Source of the DNA: Deltaproteobacteria bacterium
Lineage (GTDB): Bacteria; Desulfobacterota; Desulfobacteria; Desulfobacterales; SpSt-501
DNA length: 41,848 nucleotides
NCBI GenBank assembly: GCA_016219005.1
Contig: JACRCN010000088.1
Coordinates: 1 to 41,848 of the forward strand
Direction of reading: 5' to 3'
This document shows positions 24,751 to 33,158 of the stretch, in pieces. Numbering within the stretch: the first letter of the stretch is position 1; the number at the start of each line of letters is the position of its first letter. A program made the position numbers and the translations under genes. The notes beneath the pieces were generated by a model. That model ran no database searches. It was given only the letters and a program-made list of their open reading frames with translations, and was not told the origin of the DNA.

Positions 24751-25656
24751 CTACTCATAGATTCTGGATTCGAGCACCTGTTCGGCCTTGAAGTTCTCGA
24801 GCTGCAGGTAATAGGCGGCCGTGTCGATCATGGCACCCATGGGCACAAGGCCGATAATCTCGCTGCCGACCACCGCTACACCCCAGCGTTTGGCCTCGAT
24901 CCGGATCAGCTCGAACACTCTGTAAAGGGCGGTCTTGGTGTAATCGGTCATATTGATGGACACCTGGACGATGCCTCGGTCCTTGAGGTCGATCCCGATG
25001 GCCTTGCAGTAGCGCAGACCGCCGCTGAGATGCCGGATCTTCCGGGCGATGTCGTTGGCGATCTCAAGATTGGCGGTGCCAAGGTTGACGTTGTAGGCCA
25101 CCAACGGCATGCGGGCGCCCACGGCGGCCACACCGGCGGATGGGTGGATGCCGACCGGACCGAAATCCGGCTTCCACTCGGACTGCTTGACCTTCTCGGC
25201 CATGCCCTCGAACTGCCCCTTGCGGATGTCGGCGAGGTTGCGGCGATGGGCGGCCGTTGCGGATTCCTCGTACAGGAAGATCGGCAAATTGTATTTCTGT
25301 GCCGCAGCCTGCGCCACCTGACGCGACAACTCGCCGGCCTCCTTCATGTCAACGTTCTTCACCGGGATGAACGGTACCACATCCACGGCACCCATGCGCG
25401 GATGCTGACCCTTGTGGGCGCGCATGTCGATCACCGCGATGGCCGCCCCCATGGCTTCTAGGACGGCGGCCTTGAGCGGTTCGGGTTCGCCCACCACCGT
25501 GACGACGCAGCGGTTGTGGTCTTCATCCCGTTGGTAGTCGAGAAGCTTGACGCCTTCCCGGCCGCGGAAGGGCTGGACGATTTTTTCGATCTTCTCCAGG
25601 TTGCGCCCCTCGCTGAAGTTGGGGACGCATTCGACGATTTTAGTCATACCGGACAT
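24751..25656 (-). CDS. ftcD: Glutamate formimidoyltransferase
   Basis: 301 residues, the length of the stand-alone transferase domain. KIVECVPNFSEGRN opens the protein, and HKGQHPRMGAVDVVPFIPV holds the likely catalytic His85. It moves the formimino group from N-formimino-glutamate to tetrahydrofolate, releasing glutamate. AAGGAG sits six bases before ATG 25656. Use of this branch, rather than HutG or HutF, puts a one-carbon unit on folate, which would feed a Wood-Ljungdahl-type pathway if the host has one (inference). Confidence 0.95.
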   Translation of the reverse strand: MSGMTKIVECVPNFSEGRNLEKIEKIVQPFRGREGVKLLDYQRDEDHNRCVVTVVGEPEPLKAAVLEAMGAAIAVIDMRAHKGQHPRMGAVDVVPFIPVKNVDMKEAGELSRQVAQAAAQKYNLPIFLYEESATAAHRRNLADIRKGQFEGMAEKVKQSEWKPDFGPVGIHPSAGVAAVGARMPLVAYNVNLGTANLEIANDIARKIRHLSGGLRYCKAIGIDLKDRGIVQVSINMTDYTKTALYRVFELIRIEAKRWGVAVVGSEIIGLVPMGAMIDTAAYYLQLENFKAEQVLESRIYE

Positions 25657-25739
25657 AAAATGCTCCTTTGCAGCCCGCCCGCATCAGGTTTGTTTGCGCT
25701 GTGGCAGCGGCTCCCACGGCCATTATTTTTGCGATGGCT

Positions 25740-27785
25740 TCAGGCATCCCGGCGGGCGAGGCCATCCGCCACCATCCTTGCCACCATGCCCTGATCGGCC
25801 AGATACGGCAGCGTGATGTGGTCCGAGCCGGCGCGCAGCTTATTATAATGGATGCAGGTTTCAATGGAGGCTTCGTTGCGCGCCCAGGCACGGCGGGCCA
25901 CCCCGCCCATCGCGTCCCAGGGGATGGCCCGGCGGATAACGTTATCGACCCGCCCGCTTCCGTCCAGCACCAGCCCGAAGCCGCCGTTGATGGACTTGCC
26001 GATGCCCACGCCGCCCCCGTTGTGCAGCGCCACGAGGCTCATGCCGCGGCCGGCGTTGCCGGCAAAGCAGTGGGTGGCCATGTCGGCCATGATGTTGCTG
26101 CCGTCGCGGATGTTGGCGGTTTCCCGGAAGGGCGAGTCCGTGCCGCCAGTGTCGTGGTGGTCGCGGCCGAGCATGACCGGCCCGATCTCGCCGTTGCGCA
26201 CCATCTCATTGAACTTCAGGGCGATTTTCATCCGTCCCAACGCATCCTGATAAAGAATGCGGGCCTTGGTGCCGACCACCAGGCGATTCTTGGGTGCATC
26301 GCGGATCCAGTTGTAATTGTCGCGGTCCTGGAAGCGCCGCTCGGGGTCGATGCACGCCATGGCCGCCAGGTCGGTTTTAGCCAGGTCCTCGCCCCGGCCG
26401 CTCAGGCACACCCAGCGGAAGGGACCGTACCCGTAGTCGAAGAGCAGCGGGCCCATGATGTCCTCGACGTAGGACTGGAAGACGAACCCGTCGAGCGGGT
26501 TCTCGCCGTTTTTGCAGATGTCCCTGATGCCGGCATCATAAACCGCCTTTAGGAAGCTGTTGCCGTAGTCGAAGAAGTAGGTTCCGCGATCGGACAGGGT
26601 CTTGATGAGCATGTAGTGATGGCGCAGGGTCGCATCCACCATTTCCTTGAACCCGGCGTGTCCGCTGCGCAACAGCTCGGTGCGTTCCGCGAAGCCGATG
26701 CCCTGGGGGCAATAGCCGCCCTCGTAGACGGCGTGGCAGGACGTCTGGTCCGAAAGCAGGTCGATCTTGACATCATGGTGGACCGCATACTCCAACAGGT
26801 CGACCACATTGCCGTGGAAGGCGATGGCCCGGCCCTGGCGGTGGCGCTGGCAGTCGCGCGCGGCCGCGAAGGCTTCGCCCGGGTTGTCCGTCGCCTGGTC
26901 GATCCAGCCCTGGTCGAGGCGGGTCTTGATGCGCGAGTAGTCCACCTCCGCGATGATGCCGACCCCGTTGGCGATGACGACAGCCTTGCCCTGGGCGCCG
27001 CTCATGCCGCCCAGGCCGGAGGTCACAAACAGCCGGCCTGCCAGGTCCTGGTCGGCCGGGATGCCGAGCTTGGCGCGGCCCGCGTTCAGGATGGTGCTGT
27101 AGGTGCCGTGCACGATGCCCTGGGGGCCTATGTACATCCAGCCGCCGGCCGTCATCTGCCCGTAGTTGGCCACCCCCAGGGCCATGGCGCGGTGCCAGTT
27201 GTCCTGGTCGTCGAAGCAGCCCACCATCAGCGCGTTGGTGATGATGACGCGCGGGGCTTCCGGTGAGGAAGCGAAAAGACCCACCGGGTGGCCGGAGGCC
27301 ATCACCAGGGTCTGCTCGCGGGTGAGGACTTCCAGGTAGCGCTTGATCAGCCGGTACTGCATCCAGTTCTGGCAGACCTGGCCGGTTTCGCCGTAGGTCA
27401 CGAGCTCATAAGGATAGAGGGCCACGTCGAAGTCGAGGTTGTTCTCGATCATCACCTGGAAGGCCTTGCCCTCGATGCATTGGCCCTCGTACTCGTCGAC
27501 GGGCCGGCCCTTGATCGGGCCGGCCGGCCGGAAGCGGTAGCCGTAGATCCGCCCGCGCGTCGTGAGCTCCTCCAGGAACTCCGGCGCCAGCGTCTTGTGC
27601 CACTTCTCGGGGATGTAGCGCAGGGCGTTCTTGAGGGCGAGCTCGGTGTCTTTTGGGGACAGGTTGAAATGCCGCGCCGGCGCCCGGCGGATGCCTTGAA
27701 CGAACTCCGGCATCGGCGGCAGCTCATCGCAAAGGGTTCCAAGCTGAACTCCCATGGCCTTGGCGATGTCGGCGTTGGCGATCAT
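25740..27785 (-). CDS. hutU: Urocanate hydratase, long form
   Basis: 681 residues from MIANADIAKAMG. FVTSGLGGMSGAQGKAVVI is the NAD-binding glycine-rich part and PFRWVCLSGRG holds the expected catalytic-loop Cys. Common bacterial urocanases are about 550-560 residues; this one matches the longer class that includes the vertebrate enzyme in length. It hydrates urocanate to imidazolone-5-propionate. ATG 27785 has AAGGA eight bases before it; a GTG at 27812 would add nine residues. It is the first gene of the minus-strand hut-liv cluster; hutH is 10 kb away. Confidence 0.94.
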   Translation of the reverse strand: MIANADIAKAMGVQLGTLCDELPPMPEFVQGIRRAPARHFNLSPKDTELALKNALRYIPEKWHKTLAPEFLEELTTRGRIYGYRFRPAGPIKGRPVDEYEGQCIEGKAFQVMIENNLDFDVALYPYELVTYGETGQVCQNWMQYRLIKRYLEVLTREQTLVMASGHPVGLFASSPEAPRVIITNALMVGCFDDQDNWHRAMALGVANYGQMTAGGWMYIGPQGIVHGTYSTILNAGRAKLGIPADQDLAGRLFVTSGLGGMSGAQGKAVVIANGVGIIAEVDYSRIKTRLDQGWIDQATDNPGEAFAAARDCQRHRQGRAIAFHGNVVDLLEYAVHHDVKIDLLSDQTSCHAVYEGGYCPQGIGFAERTELLRSGHAGFKEMVDATLRHHYMLIKTLSDRGTYFFDYGNSFLKAVYDAGIRDICKNGENPLDGFVFQSYVEDIMGPLLFDYGYGPFRWVCLSGRGEDLAKTDLAAMACIDPERRFQDRDNYNWIRDAPKNRLVVGTKARILYQDALGRMKIALKFNEMVRNGEIGPVMLGRDHHDTGGTDSPFRETANIRDGSNIMADMATHCFAGNAGRGMSLVALHNGGGVGIGKSINGGFGLVLDGSGRVDNVIRRAIPWDAMGGVARRAWARNEASIETCIHYNKLRAGSDHITLPYLADQGMVARMVADGLARRDA

Positions 27786-27980
27786 GACGGCTGTCCTTTC
27801 ATCACTGGCCACCAGATTTCTTCTTTGCGGCCCTGCAGGCGACTGCTCTTTCTTTCATTGGGAAAATGTGTTTCGCGTTGCAAGAGCCGGTTTGCCGAGC
27901 CCTACGCGATTTACCTAATATAGAACCTGATGCAATTCAATAGACGTGCGCGTGAGGCGGTGACAGCAATGAATTTGAGT

Positions 27981-28274
27981 CTATCGTCGTGTCCAGGAAG
28001 GGACATATTCCCGGGCAAGGCCGAACATGGCGACCACCTTCTCCGCTTATACGTCCGGCTGGATGTTGATGAATTGGGTCAGATGCACGCAGGGCGCGGG
28101 CAGCGTCAGGACGACGGGTGCATCCGTGTGGGTCCTGACCCAATTCAACCGCTCATAGCCCTCCACGACGATGGAGCTGTCATGCGTGCCGCCGAGGTCC
28201 ATTGGCACCCGGCCCGGCTCCTCGTGGTTGAGCACTTTCAGAATCCGTTCGCGGCATGTCAGGGTTTCAGTCAT
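27981..28274 (-). pseudogene. Remnant of a URO-D-family methyltransferase or decarboxylase-like gene
   Basis: The N-terminal piece (MTETLTCRERILKVLNHEEP, then GRVPMDLGGTHDSSIVVEGYERL) is a typical URO-D-superfamily start. About 25 codons later the frame reads NIQPDV, then a TAA stop, then in the same frame AEKVVAMFGLAREY and a final TAG at 27981. NIQPDV-PPENVVAMFEAAREY-like text is how the C-terminus of this family ends. So about 300 central codons are missing and the join is marked by a stop and a palindromic segment (28070-28147). It is not expected to be functional. It is divergent from the GntR-URO-D fusion gene. Confidence 0.78.
28070..28147. repeat. Nested inverted repeat at the deletion scar of the URO-D pseudogene
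   Basis: TGAATTGGGTCAG (28070-28082) and CTGACCCAATTCA (28135-28147) are perfect 13-bp inverted repeats. Inside, GATGCAC (28082-28088) pairs with GTGCATC (28118-28124). The 78-bp segment occupies the place of the deleted middle of the pseudogene. Confidence 0.65.
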
Positions 28275-28410
28275 TCATCATCCGCCTTTACGAGTTCAGA
28301 TCCTTTTCTATGAACTCAAGACATGTATTACTATCAGGAAGTTAAGGAGCGATTCAAGCAAAAACATTAACGGAGTGCCATGGGCATGCAATGTTTCATT
28401 TTAAAAAAAC

Positions 28411-28440
28411 TTGACAGTCTGGTAGGATGTAGGATATCAG
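28411..28440 (+). promoter_or_regulatory. Promoter of the GntR-URO-D fusion gene
   Basis: TTGACA (28411-28416) after an A-rich run, 18-base spacer, TATCAG (28435-28440), four of six in the -10. It lies 26 bases before the start codon, giving a short leader. Confidence 0.5.
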
Positions 28441-28442
28441 AC
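28417..28442 (+). promoter_or_regulatory. Candidate autoregulatory operator for the fusion regulator
   Basis: GTCTGGTA (28417-28424) and TATCAGAC (28435-28442) are inverted repeats with one mismatch, centred in the promoter spacer and covering the -10 box. GntR-family regulators commonly bind short dyads in such places; binding here is inferred. Confidence 0.5.
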
Positions 28443-28465
28443 AACTATCGCTTAGGGGGTTTTCG

Positions 28466-30283
28466 ATGGCCGTCAGACCGCTAAAACCCATCAAGAAAGA
28501 AAGCGTGCGGGTCCAGGTTTTCCGCCAGCTGCGCGACCAGGTGCTGCGCCGCACATGGGCCCCCGGAAGCAAAATTCCCTCCGAGCACGAACTCTCCCGG
28601 ACCATGGGCGTCAGCCGGGTCTCCATCCGTGAAGGGATCCAACACCTCGTTTCACTGGGCATCCTTGAAACCCGCCACGGCGAAGGCACCTTCGTGCGCG
28701 AACTGAGCGGGGAGCTCTACTTCAATTCCCTCATTCCCCTGATCGCTCTCGACGAAACCGACATTTTCCATGTCCTGGAGTATCGCCGGATCATCGAGAA
28801 GGGCACCGCCGCGCTGGCCGCCGAACGCGCCACCGACCACGACTTGGGCGAGATGGAGGCGGTTTACGACCGGATGGTGCGATCGCGGGACGACGTGGCC
28901 GAATTCGCCCGGGCGGATCTTGAGTTTCACCTGGTCGTGGCCAAGGCCACCGGCAACTCGGTTCTGATCAAAGTCAACAACGTCCTGCGCAGCGTCCTGA
29001 GCGTTTCCATGGAGAACATCGTCAGCACGCTGGGAATGCGCGATGGATTGCATTACCATCGCCTGCTGATCGAAGCGGTGAGGTCCCGCAATGCGCCGGA
29101 GGCCGAGCGGCTCATGGAAGAGCACGTGGTCAGAACCATCGAACGGCTCAGGTCCGAAGCCGGGCCAGCCGCGTCCGGGGCCGCGCCAGCGAGGATCCCC
29201 CAGCCGCGCGCCGGCACAGAGGACCGGCTGGTCCTGCACCGCGCCTTCTGGAACCGGGAAGAGCAGCCTCGGCCGCTCGCCTCCTTCCGGGTGGGCGATT
29301 TCTTCTTCGCCCGCCACTTTAAGGCCGCCCACAGCCTGCTGGAGCCGGACACGCGAATCACGCCGGAAATGCTCGATGTGGCCGCCTTTCTACCGGACTA
29401 CGCGCGCATGTTTCAGGAGTCCGAGGCGATCGGCCAGGACGGCTTCTGGACCGCAGAGCCCTTCACGGGCATCCCTTGGATGGAGGCCATTCTGGGCTGC
29501 GCCATCCGCGCGGGACGCGAGAGCTTTACATCCCGGCCCTGGCTGTCTTCGCCGGCCGAGGCGCTCGAAAAAGTGAGCTTCGATCCGGAGAACCCCTGGT
29601 TGAAAAAATACCTCGAATTCACGGCCGCCCTCGTGCAGCAAAGCCGCGGGCGATTCCCGGTGGGCATGCCCATCATGCGCGGGCCGACCGACATGATCGG
29701 CGCGCTCCTGGGCCAGCAGGAAATGGTGCTCGCACTCATGATGGAAGACCCGGCGGTCATGCGCCGGCTGATCGAGCGGCTCACCCGCGCGTTTCTGTCC
29801 GTCATAGAAGCCCAGCGCCGGCTCGTGCCGGCCTTTCACGGCGGCACGGCATTAGGTTTCTACCACGTCTGGGCGCCCGGTCCGTCCATCTGGTTCCAGG
29901 ACGACCTTTCGGCCATCCTGTCGCCGAAAGTCTACCGCGAGTTCTTCCTCGGTCCGGCGCGCCTGATTCTTGCGGGCCGTCCCCACACCGCCTTTCACCT
30001 GCACCCGGCCTCCTTCTTCATCATCGATGAGCTGCTCGGCCTGGAGGGCCTGAGGGTCATCGAGGTAAACAAGGACATCGGCGGGCCGAGCGTCAAGGAG
30101 ATGCTGCCGGTTTTAGCCAGGATCATGCAAACCCGTGGCCTGATTCTCTGGGGCGATCTGACCATCGAGGATCTGGAAGTGGTCAAACGCAACTTGCCCT
30201 GCCGCGGTCTCTGCCTGCACGTGGTCGCACCGACCCTTGCAGAGGCGCACGAACGCCGCGAGTACATTCATAACTGGGAGTGA
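28466..30283 (+). CDS. GntR/FCD transcription factor fused to a URO-D-like domain
   Basis: 605 residues in one unbroken frame. Residues about 10-78 are a GntR winged helix (GSKIPSEHELSRTMGVSRVSI, then GEGTFVREL). Residues about 85-228 are an FCD ligand domain with the usual metal ligands Asp151, His155, His198 and His220 (DLEFH, HYHRLL, EEHVV). An Ala/Pro-rich linker (about 232-252) leads to a URO-D-superfamily domain (about 255-605) with FPVGMPIMRGPTDMIG, IWFQDDLSAILSPKVYREFF and FHLHP. The MtaA-type zinc motif HxC appears as His511-x-His513; Cys579 and Cys583 are near the end. An AGGGGG site precedes the ATG. It heads the transketolase-TRAP genes, six bases before the next one, so it probably regulates them. 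The URO-D part may sense or modify a ligand. Confidence 0.85.
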   Translation: MAVRPLKPIKKESVRVQVFRQLRDQVLRRTWAPGSKIPSEHELSRTMGVSRVSIREGIQHLVSLGILETRHGEGTFVRELSGELYFNSLIPLIALDETDIFHVLEYRRIIEKGTAALAAERATDHDLGEMEAVYDRMVRSRDDVAEFARADLEFHLVVAKATGNSVLIKVNNVLRSVLSVSMENIVSTLGMRDGLHYHRLLIEAVRSRNAPEAERLMEEHVVRTIERLRSEAGPAASGAAPARIPQPRAGTEDRLVLHRAFWNREEQPRPLASFRVGDFFFARHFKAAHSLLEPDTRITPEMLDVAAFLPDYARMFQESEAIGQDGFWTAEPFTGIPWMEAILGCAIRAGRESFTSRPWLSSPAEALEKVSFDPENPWLKKYLEFTAALVQQSRGRFPVGMPIMRGPTDMIGALLGQQEMVLALMMEDPAVMRRLIERLTRAFLSVIEAQRRLVPAFHGGTALGFYHVWAPGPSIWFQDDLSAILSPKVYREFFLGPARLILAGRPHTAFHLHPASFFIIDELLGLEGLRVIEVNKDIGGPSVKEMLPVLARIMQTRGLILWGDLTIEDLEVVKRNLPCRGLCLHVVAPTLAEAHERREYIHNWE

Positions 30284-30289
30284 TCGTTC

Positions 30290-31132
30290 ATGACCGACAC
30301 CGCAACCGTCAAAAAACTGGAACGCATGGCCCTGCAGCTGCGATTCGACCTGCTCGATATACTTGGGGTCGGCAAGGTCGGGCATTTGGGCGGGTCGAGC
30401 TCGATGGCCGAGATCGTGGCCTGTCTCTATTTCCACGTCATGCGCTACGACCCCAAAAACCCGAAGGACCCGGACCGCGACCGTTTCCTGCTCAGCAAGG
30501 GCCACTGCGTGCTCATTCAGTACGCGGCTCTCGCCGAGCTGGGCGTCGTCCCGCGCGCGGAGCTGAAGAAGGTCAAGACCCTCGCGGGCTGCCTGCAGGG
30601 CCACCCGGACATGGACCGCACGCCGGGAATCGAGGCTGTCACGGGCTCCCTCGGCATGGGGCTTTCCATCGGCCTGGGCATGGCTCTCGGCTTCCGCCTG
30701 GATCGGCGGCCAAGCCGCGTCTACGTCGTCATGGGCGACGGCGAGCTCTCCGAAGGCCAGATCTGGGAGGCGGCCATGGCCGCGGCTGCTTTCAAGGTCG
30801 ACAACCTGACGGGCGTCGTTGATTTGAACCACGTCCAGGCGACCGGCCCGACTCGCGAGATTTTCGACATCCCGGAAATCGCGCGGAAGTGGGCGGCCTT
30901 CGGTTGGGAGGTGCTGAACATCGACGGCCACGACGTCAGCCAGATCCTCACGGCGCTCAACAAGGCGCAAAAAACCAAGGGCCGGCCGACCGTGATCGTG
31001 GCCGAAACGGTCAAGGGCAAGGGATTCTCCTTTGCCGAAAACAACGCCGCCTTTCACAACAGCGCCCTGACCGCCGACCAATACCGCCAGGCCCTCTCCG
31101 AGCTGGAGGCTCGGCGCACGGCGCTGGCGTGA
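30290..31132 (+). CDS. Transketolase, N-terminal (TPP-binding) subunit
   Basis: 280 residues. The TPP motif starts at Gly149-Asp150-Gly151 (GDGELSEGQIWEA) and ends at Asn180; GHLGGSSSMAEI and FLLSKGHC are typical of the N-terminal half. Split transketolases are known from archaea and many anaerobes. With the next gene it forms an enzyme that moves C2 ketol groups between sugars, or a related thiamine enzyme with another substrate. GGGAG lies nine bases before ATG 30290. In a catabolic operon it is likely to be specialised rather than the housekeeping copy. Confidence 0.92.
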   Translation: MTDTATVKKLERMALQLRFDLLDILGVGKVGHLGGSSSMAEIVACLYFHVMRYDPKNPKDPDRDRFLLSKGHCVLIQYAALAELGVVPRAELKKVKTLAGCLQGHPDMDRTPGIEAVTGSLGMGLSIGLGMALGFRLDRRPSRVYVVMGDGELSEGQIWEAAMAAAAFKVDNLTGVVDLNHVQATGPTREIFDIPEIARKWAAFGWEVLNIDGHDVSQILTALNKAQKTKGRPTVIVAETVKGKGFSFAENNAAFHNSALTADQYRQALSELEARRTALA

Positions 31133-31161
31133 TGAAAAAAAAGAAAAAAGGAGACACTGCC

Positions 31162-32133
31162 ATGACCCCGCATCCGAACATGCGTGAAGCTTACGGCCTG
31201 GCCCTGGTGGAACTGGGCCGAAAAAACCCGCACGTGGTGGCACTCGATGCCGACCTGGGCAAGTCCACCCGCTCCGTGCTGTTTCAGGAGGCCTTCCCGG
31301 AGCGCTATTTCCAGATGGGCATCGCCGAGCAGAACATGGCCGCCACCGCGGCAGGACTGGCGTTTGCCGGCAAGATCCCTTTCATCCACTCCTTCGCGGT
31401 CTTCGCAACCGGCCGGGCCTACGACCAGCTGCGCAACTCGATCTGCATCCCCAGGCTTAAGGTCCGGGTCTGCGGCTCGAGCAGCGGGCTGTCCGATTTC
31501 GGGGACGGCAAGACGCATCAGTCGGTGGAGGATGTGACCCTCATGCGGGCTCTGCCCTGCATGACGGTGCTGGCGCCCGTGGATGGGCTGGAGACGGCGA
31601 AGATGATGGACTGCCTGATCGACTGGCCGGGGCCGGCCTACATCCGCATCAACCGGTCCGACCTGCCGATGCTCTACCCGGCGGACGAGCCCTATCACAT
31701 CGGGAAAATTACCTGCCTGCGCAAAGGCTCCGATGCCGCTCTTCTGGCAACCGGGGTCATGGTCGGCCGCTCGCTCGAGGCGGCCAAGCTCCTGGCGGCA
31801 AAGGGCATCGAAGCGGGTGTTTACAACATCAGCACGCTCAAGCCCCTCGATGCGGAAGCACTCATCCGGGCGGTGGCGGGAGTGGCCGCGATCGTGGTGG
31901 CCGAAGAGCACAACATCATCGGCGGCCTGGGCTCGGCCGTGCTGGAGGCCCTGCGGGCCATACCTCACCCGCCGGTGGAACTGGTGGCAATCGAAGACTG
32001 CTTCGGGCTGAGCGCCGCCTGCTATGATGAGATTTTGACTCACTTCGGTCTGACGGCCCAGGCCGTCGCCGATGCGGCCATACGCATACTGCAAGGAAGC
32101 TCGAAGCCGGAAGGTCGAAGGAAGAGAAGATAG
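31162..32133 (+). CDS. Transketolase, C-terminal subunit
   Basis: 323 residues from MTPHPNMREAYG. It has the pyrimidine-binding domain with catalytic Glu56 in MGIAEQNM, the loop DFGDGKTHQSVED, and a C-terminal domain (STLKPLDAEAL, VVAEEHNIIGGLGSAV). It pairs with the N-terminal subunit encoded 29 bases upstream. AAGGAG lies eight bases before ATG 31162. The last dozen residues (GSSKPEGRRKRR) are basic and not family-like, perhaps read from repeat-like DNA at the gene end. Confidence 0.92.
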   Translation: MTPHPNMREAYGLALVELGRKNPHVVALDADLGKSTRSVLFQEAFPERYFQMGIAEQNMAATAAGLAFAGKIPFIHSFAVFATGRAYDQLRNSICIPRLKVRVCGSSSGLSDFGDGKTHQSVEDVTLMRALPCMTVLAPVDGLETAKMMDCLIDWPGPAYIRINRSDLPMLYPADEPYHIGKITCLRKGSDAALLATGVMVGRSLEAAKLLAAKGIEAGVYNISTLKPLDAEALIRAVAGVAAIVVAEEHNIIGGLGSAVLEALRAIPHPPVELVAIEDCFGLSAACYDEILTHFGLTAQAVADAAIRILQGSSKPEGRRKRR

Positions 32134-32198
32134 TTCAAGGCGAGACCTGAAAGGGAGAAGCAAAGCACCCAAACATTAAACACCGGAGGTAAAGAGAC

Positions 32199-33089
32199 AT
32201 GAAGATCGGATTTGTCGGACTGGGAATCATGGGCAAGCCCATGGCCAAGAACCTGTTGAAGGCCGGCTATGAACTGGTGGTTTACGACATCGTGGGAGCA
32301 CCGGTGGAGGAAGTCGTCGGCGCCGGCGCCCAGAAGGGCGCATCCCCCAAGGACGTGGCGGCGCAGGGCGATATCATCATCACGATGCTTCCCAACTCGC
32401 CGCATGTCAAAGAGGCCGTGCTGGGGAAAAACGGCGTGATCGAAGGCGCCCGCAAGGGCAGCATCGTGGTGGACATGAGCTCCATCGCTCCCCTGGCGGC
32501 CCAGGAAGTGGCGGCCGAATTGGCCAAGAAAGGGGTGGAGATGCTCGATGCACCGGTCTCCGGGGGCGAGCCCAAGGCCATCGACGGCACGCTCGCCATC
32601 ATGGTCGGCGGCAAGGCCGGGGTCTTCGAGAAGGTCAAGCCGATCCTGCTCAAGATGGGTGCCTCGGCCGTGCTCTGTGGGGAGATCGGCAGCGGCAACG
32701 TGACCAAGCTCGCCAACCAGATCATTGTGGCGCTCAACATCGCGGCCATGTCCGAGGCATTTGTGTTGGCGGCCAAGGCGGGGGTCGACCCCGGCAGGGT
32801 TTTCGATGCCATCAAGGGCGGGCTGGCCGGCAGCACGGTGCTCAACGCCAAGGCGCCCATGGTCCTCAAGGGCAACTACAAGCCGGGGTTCCGCATCGAG
32901 CTGCACATCAAGGACCTGCAGAACGCCCTGGACACGGCCCACGCCATCGGGGTCCCGGTCCCGTTGACCGGCACCATCATGGAGATCATGCAGGCCCTGC
33001 GGGTCGACGGCAAGCAGAAGGACGATCACAGCGGGGTGATTCAGTTCTACGAGAAGCTGGCCGGGCAGCTGGTCCGCAGCAATCTCTAG
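32199..33089 (+). CDS. garR: Tartronate semialdehyde reductase (GarR-type beta-hydroxyacid dehydrogenase)
   Basis: 296 residues. NAD(P) motif GFVGLGIMGKPMAKNL, substrate motif DAPVSGGEPKAIDGTL, catalytic Lys170 in GSGNVTKLANQ and FRIELHIKDLQNALDTA. The match to GarR is closer than to 3-hydroxyisobutyrate dehydrogenase, judging by ITMLPNSPHVKEAVLG. It reduces 2-hydroxy-3-oxopropanoate to D-glycerate. GGAGG precedes the ATG. The presence of this step suggests that the locus makes tartronate semialdehyde or a close analogue from its substrate. Confidence 0.88.
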   Translation: MKIGFVGLGIMGKPMAKNLLKAGYELVVYDIVGAPVEEVVGAGAQKGASPKDVAAQGDIIITMLPNSPHVKEAVLGKNGVIEGARKGSIVVDMSSIAPLAAQEVAAELAKKGVEMLDAPVSGGEPKAIDGTLAIMVGGKAGVFEKVKPILLKMGASAVLCGEIGSGNVTKLANQIIVALNIAAMSEAFVLAAKAGVDPGRVFDAIKGGLAGSTVLNAKAPMVLKGNYKPGFRIELHIKDLQNALDTAHAIGVPVPLTGTIMEIMQALRVDGKQKDDHSGVIQFYEKLAGQLVRSNL

Positions 33090-33098
33090 CCTTTGATC

Positions 33099-33145
33099 GG
33101 CCGCAGGCGGTTGAATTCTTCGCACGCGATCAACGGCCTGCGGCC
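33099..33145 (+). promoter_or_regulatory. Hairpin between garR and dctQ
   Basis: Perfect 10-bp arms GGCCGCAGGC (33099-33108) and GCCTGCGGCC (33136-33145) in the 69-base gap, with GATC next to each left side. No T tract follows. It may set the RNA stability ratio between the enzyme and transporter parts of the operon. Confidence 0.45.
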
Positions 33146-33158
33146 TGGAGAGTAAAGT

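Noticed and set aside
27885-27960. Possible minus-strand hutU promoter with TATATT
   Set aside because: No acceptable -35 box at 16-18 bases; too weak to list.
32090-32135. Repeat-like text (GAAGCTCGAAGCCGGAAGG) at the end of the transketolase C-subunit gene
   Set aside because: Resembles text at 3001-3050, but I could not establish a repeat unit with defined ends.
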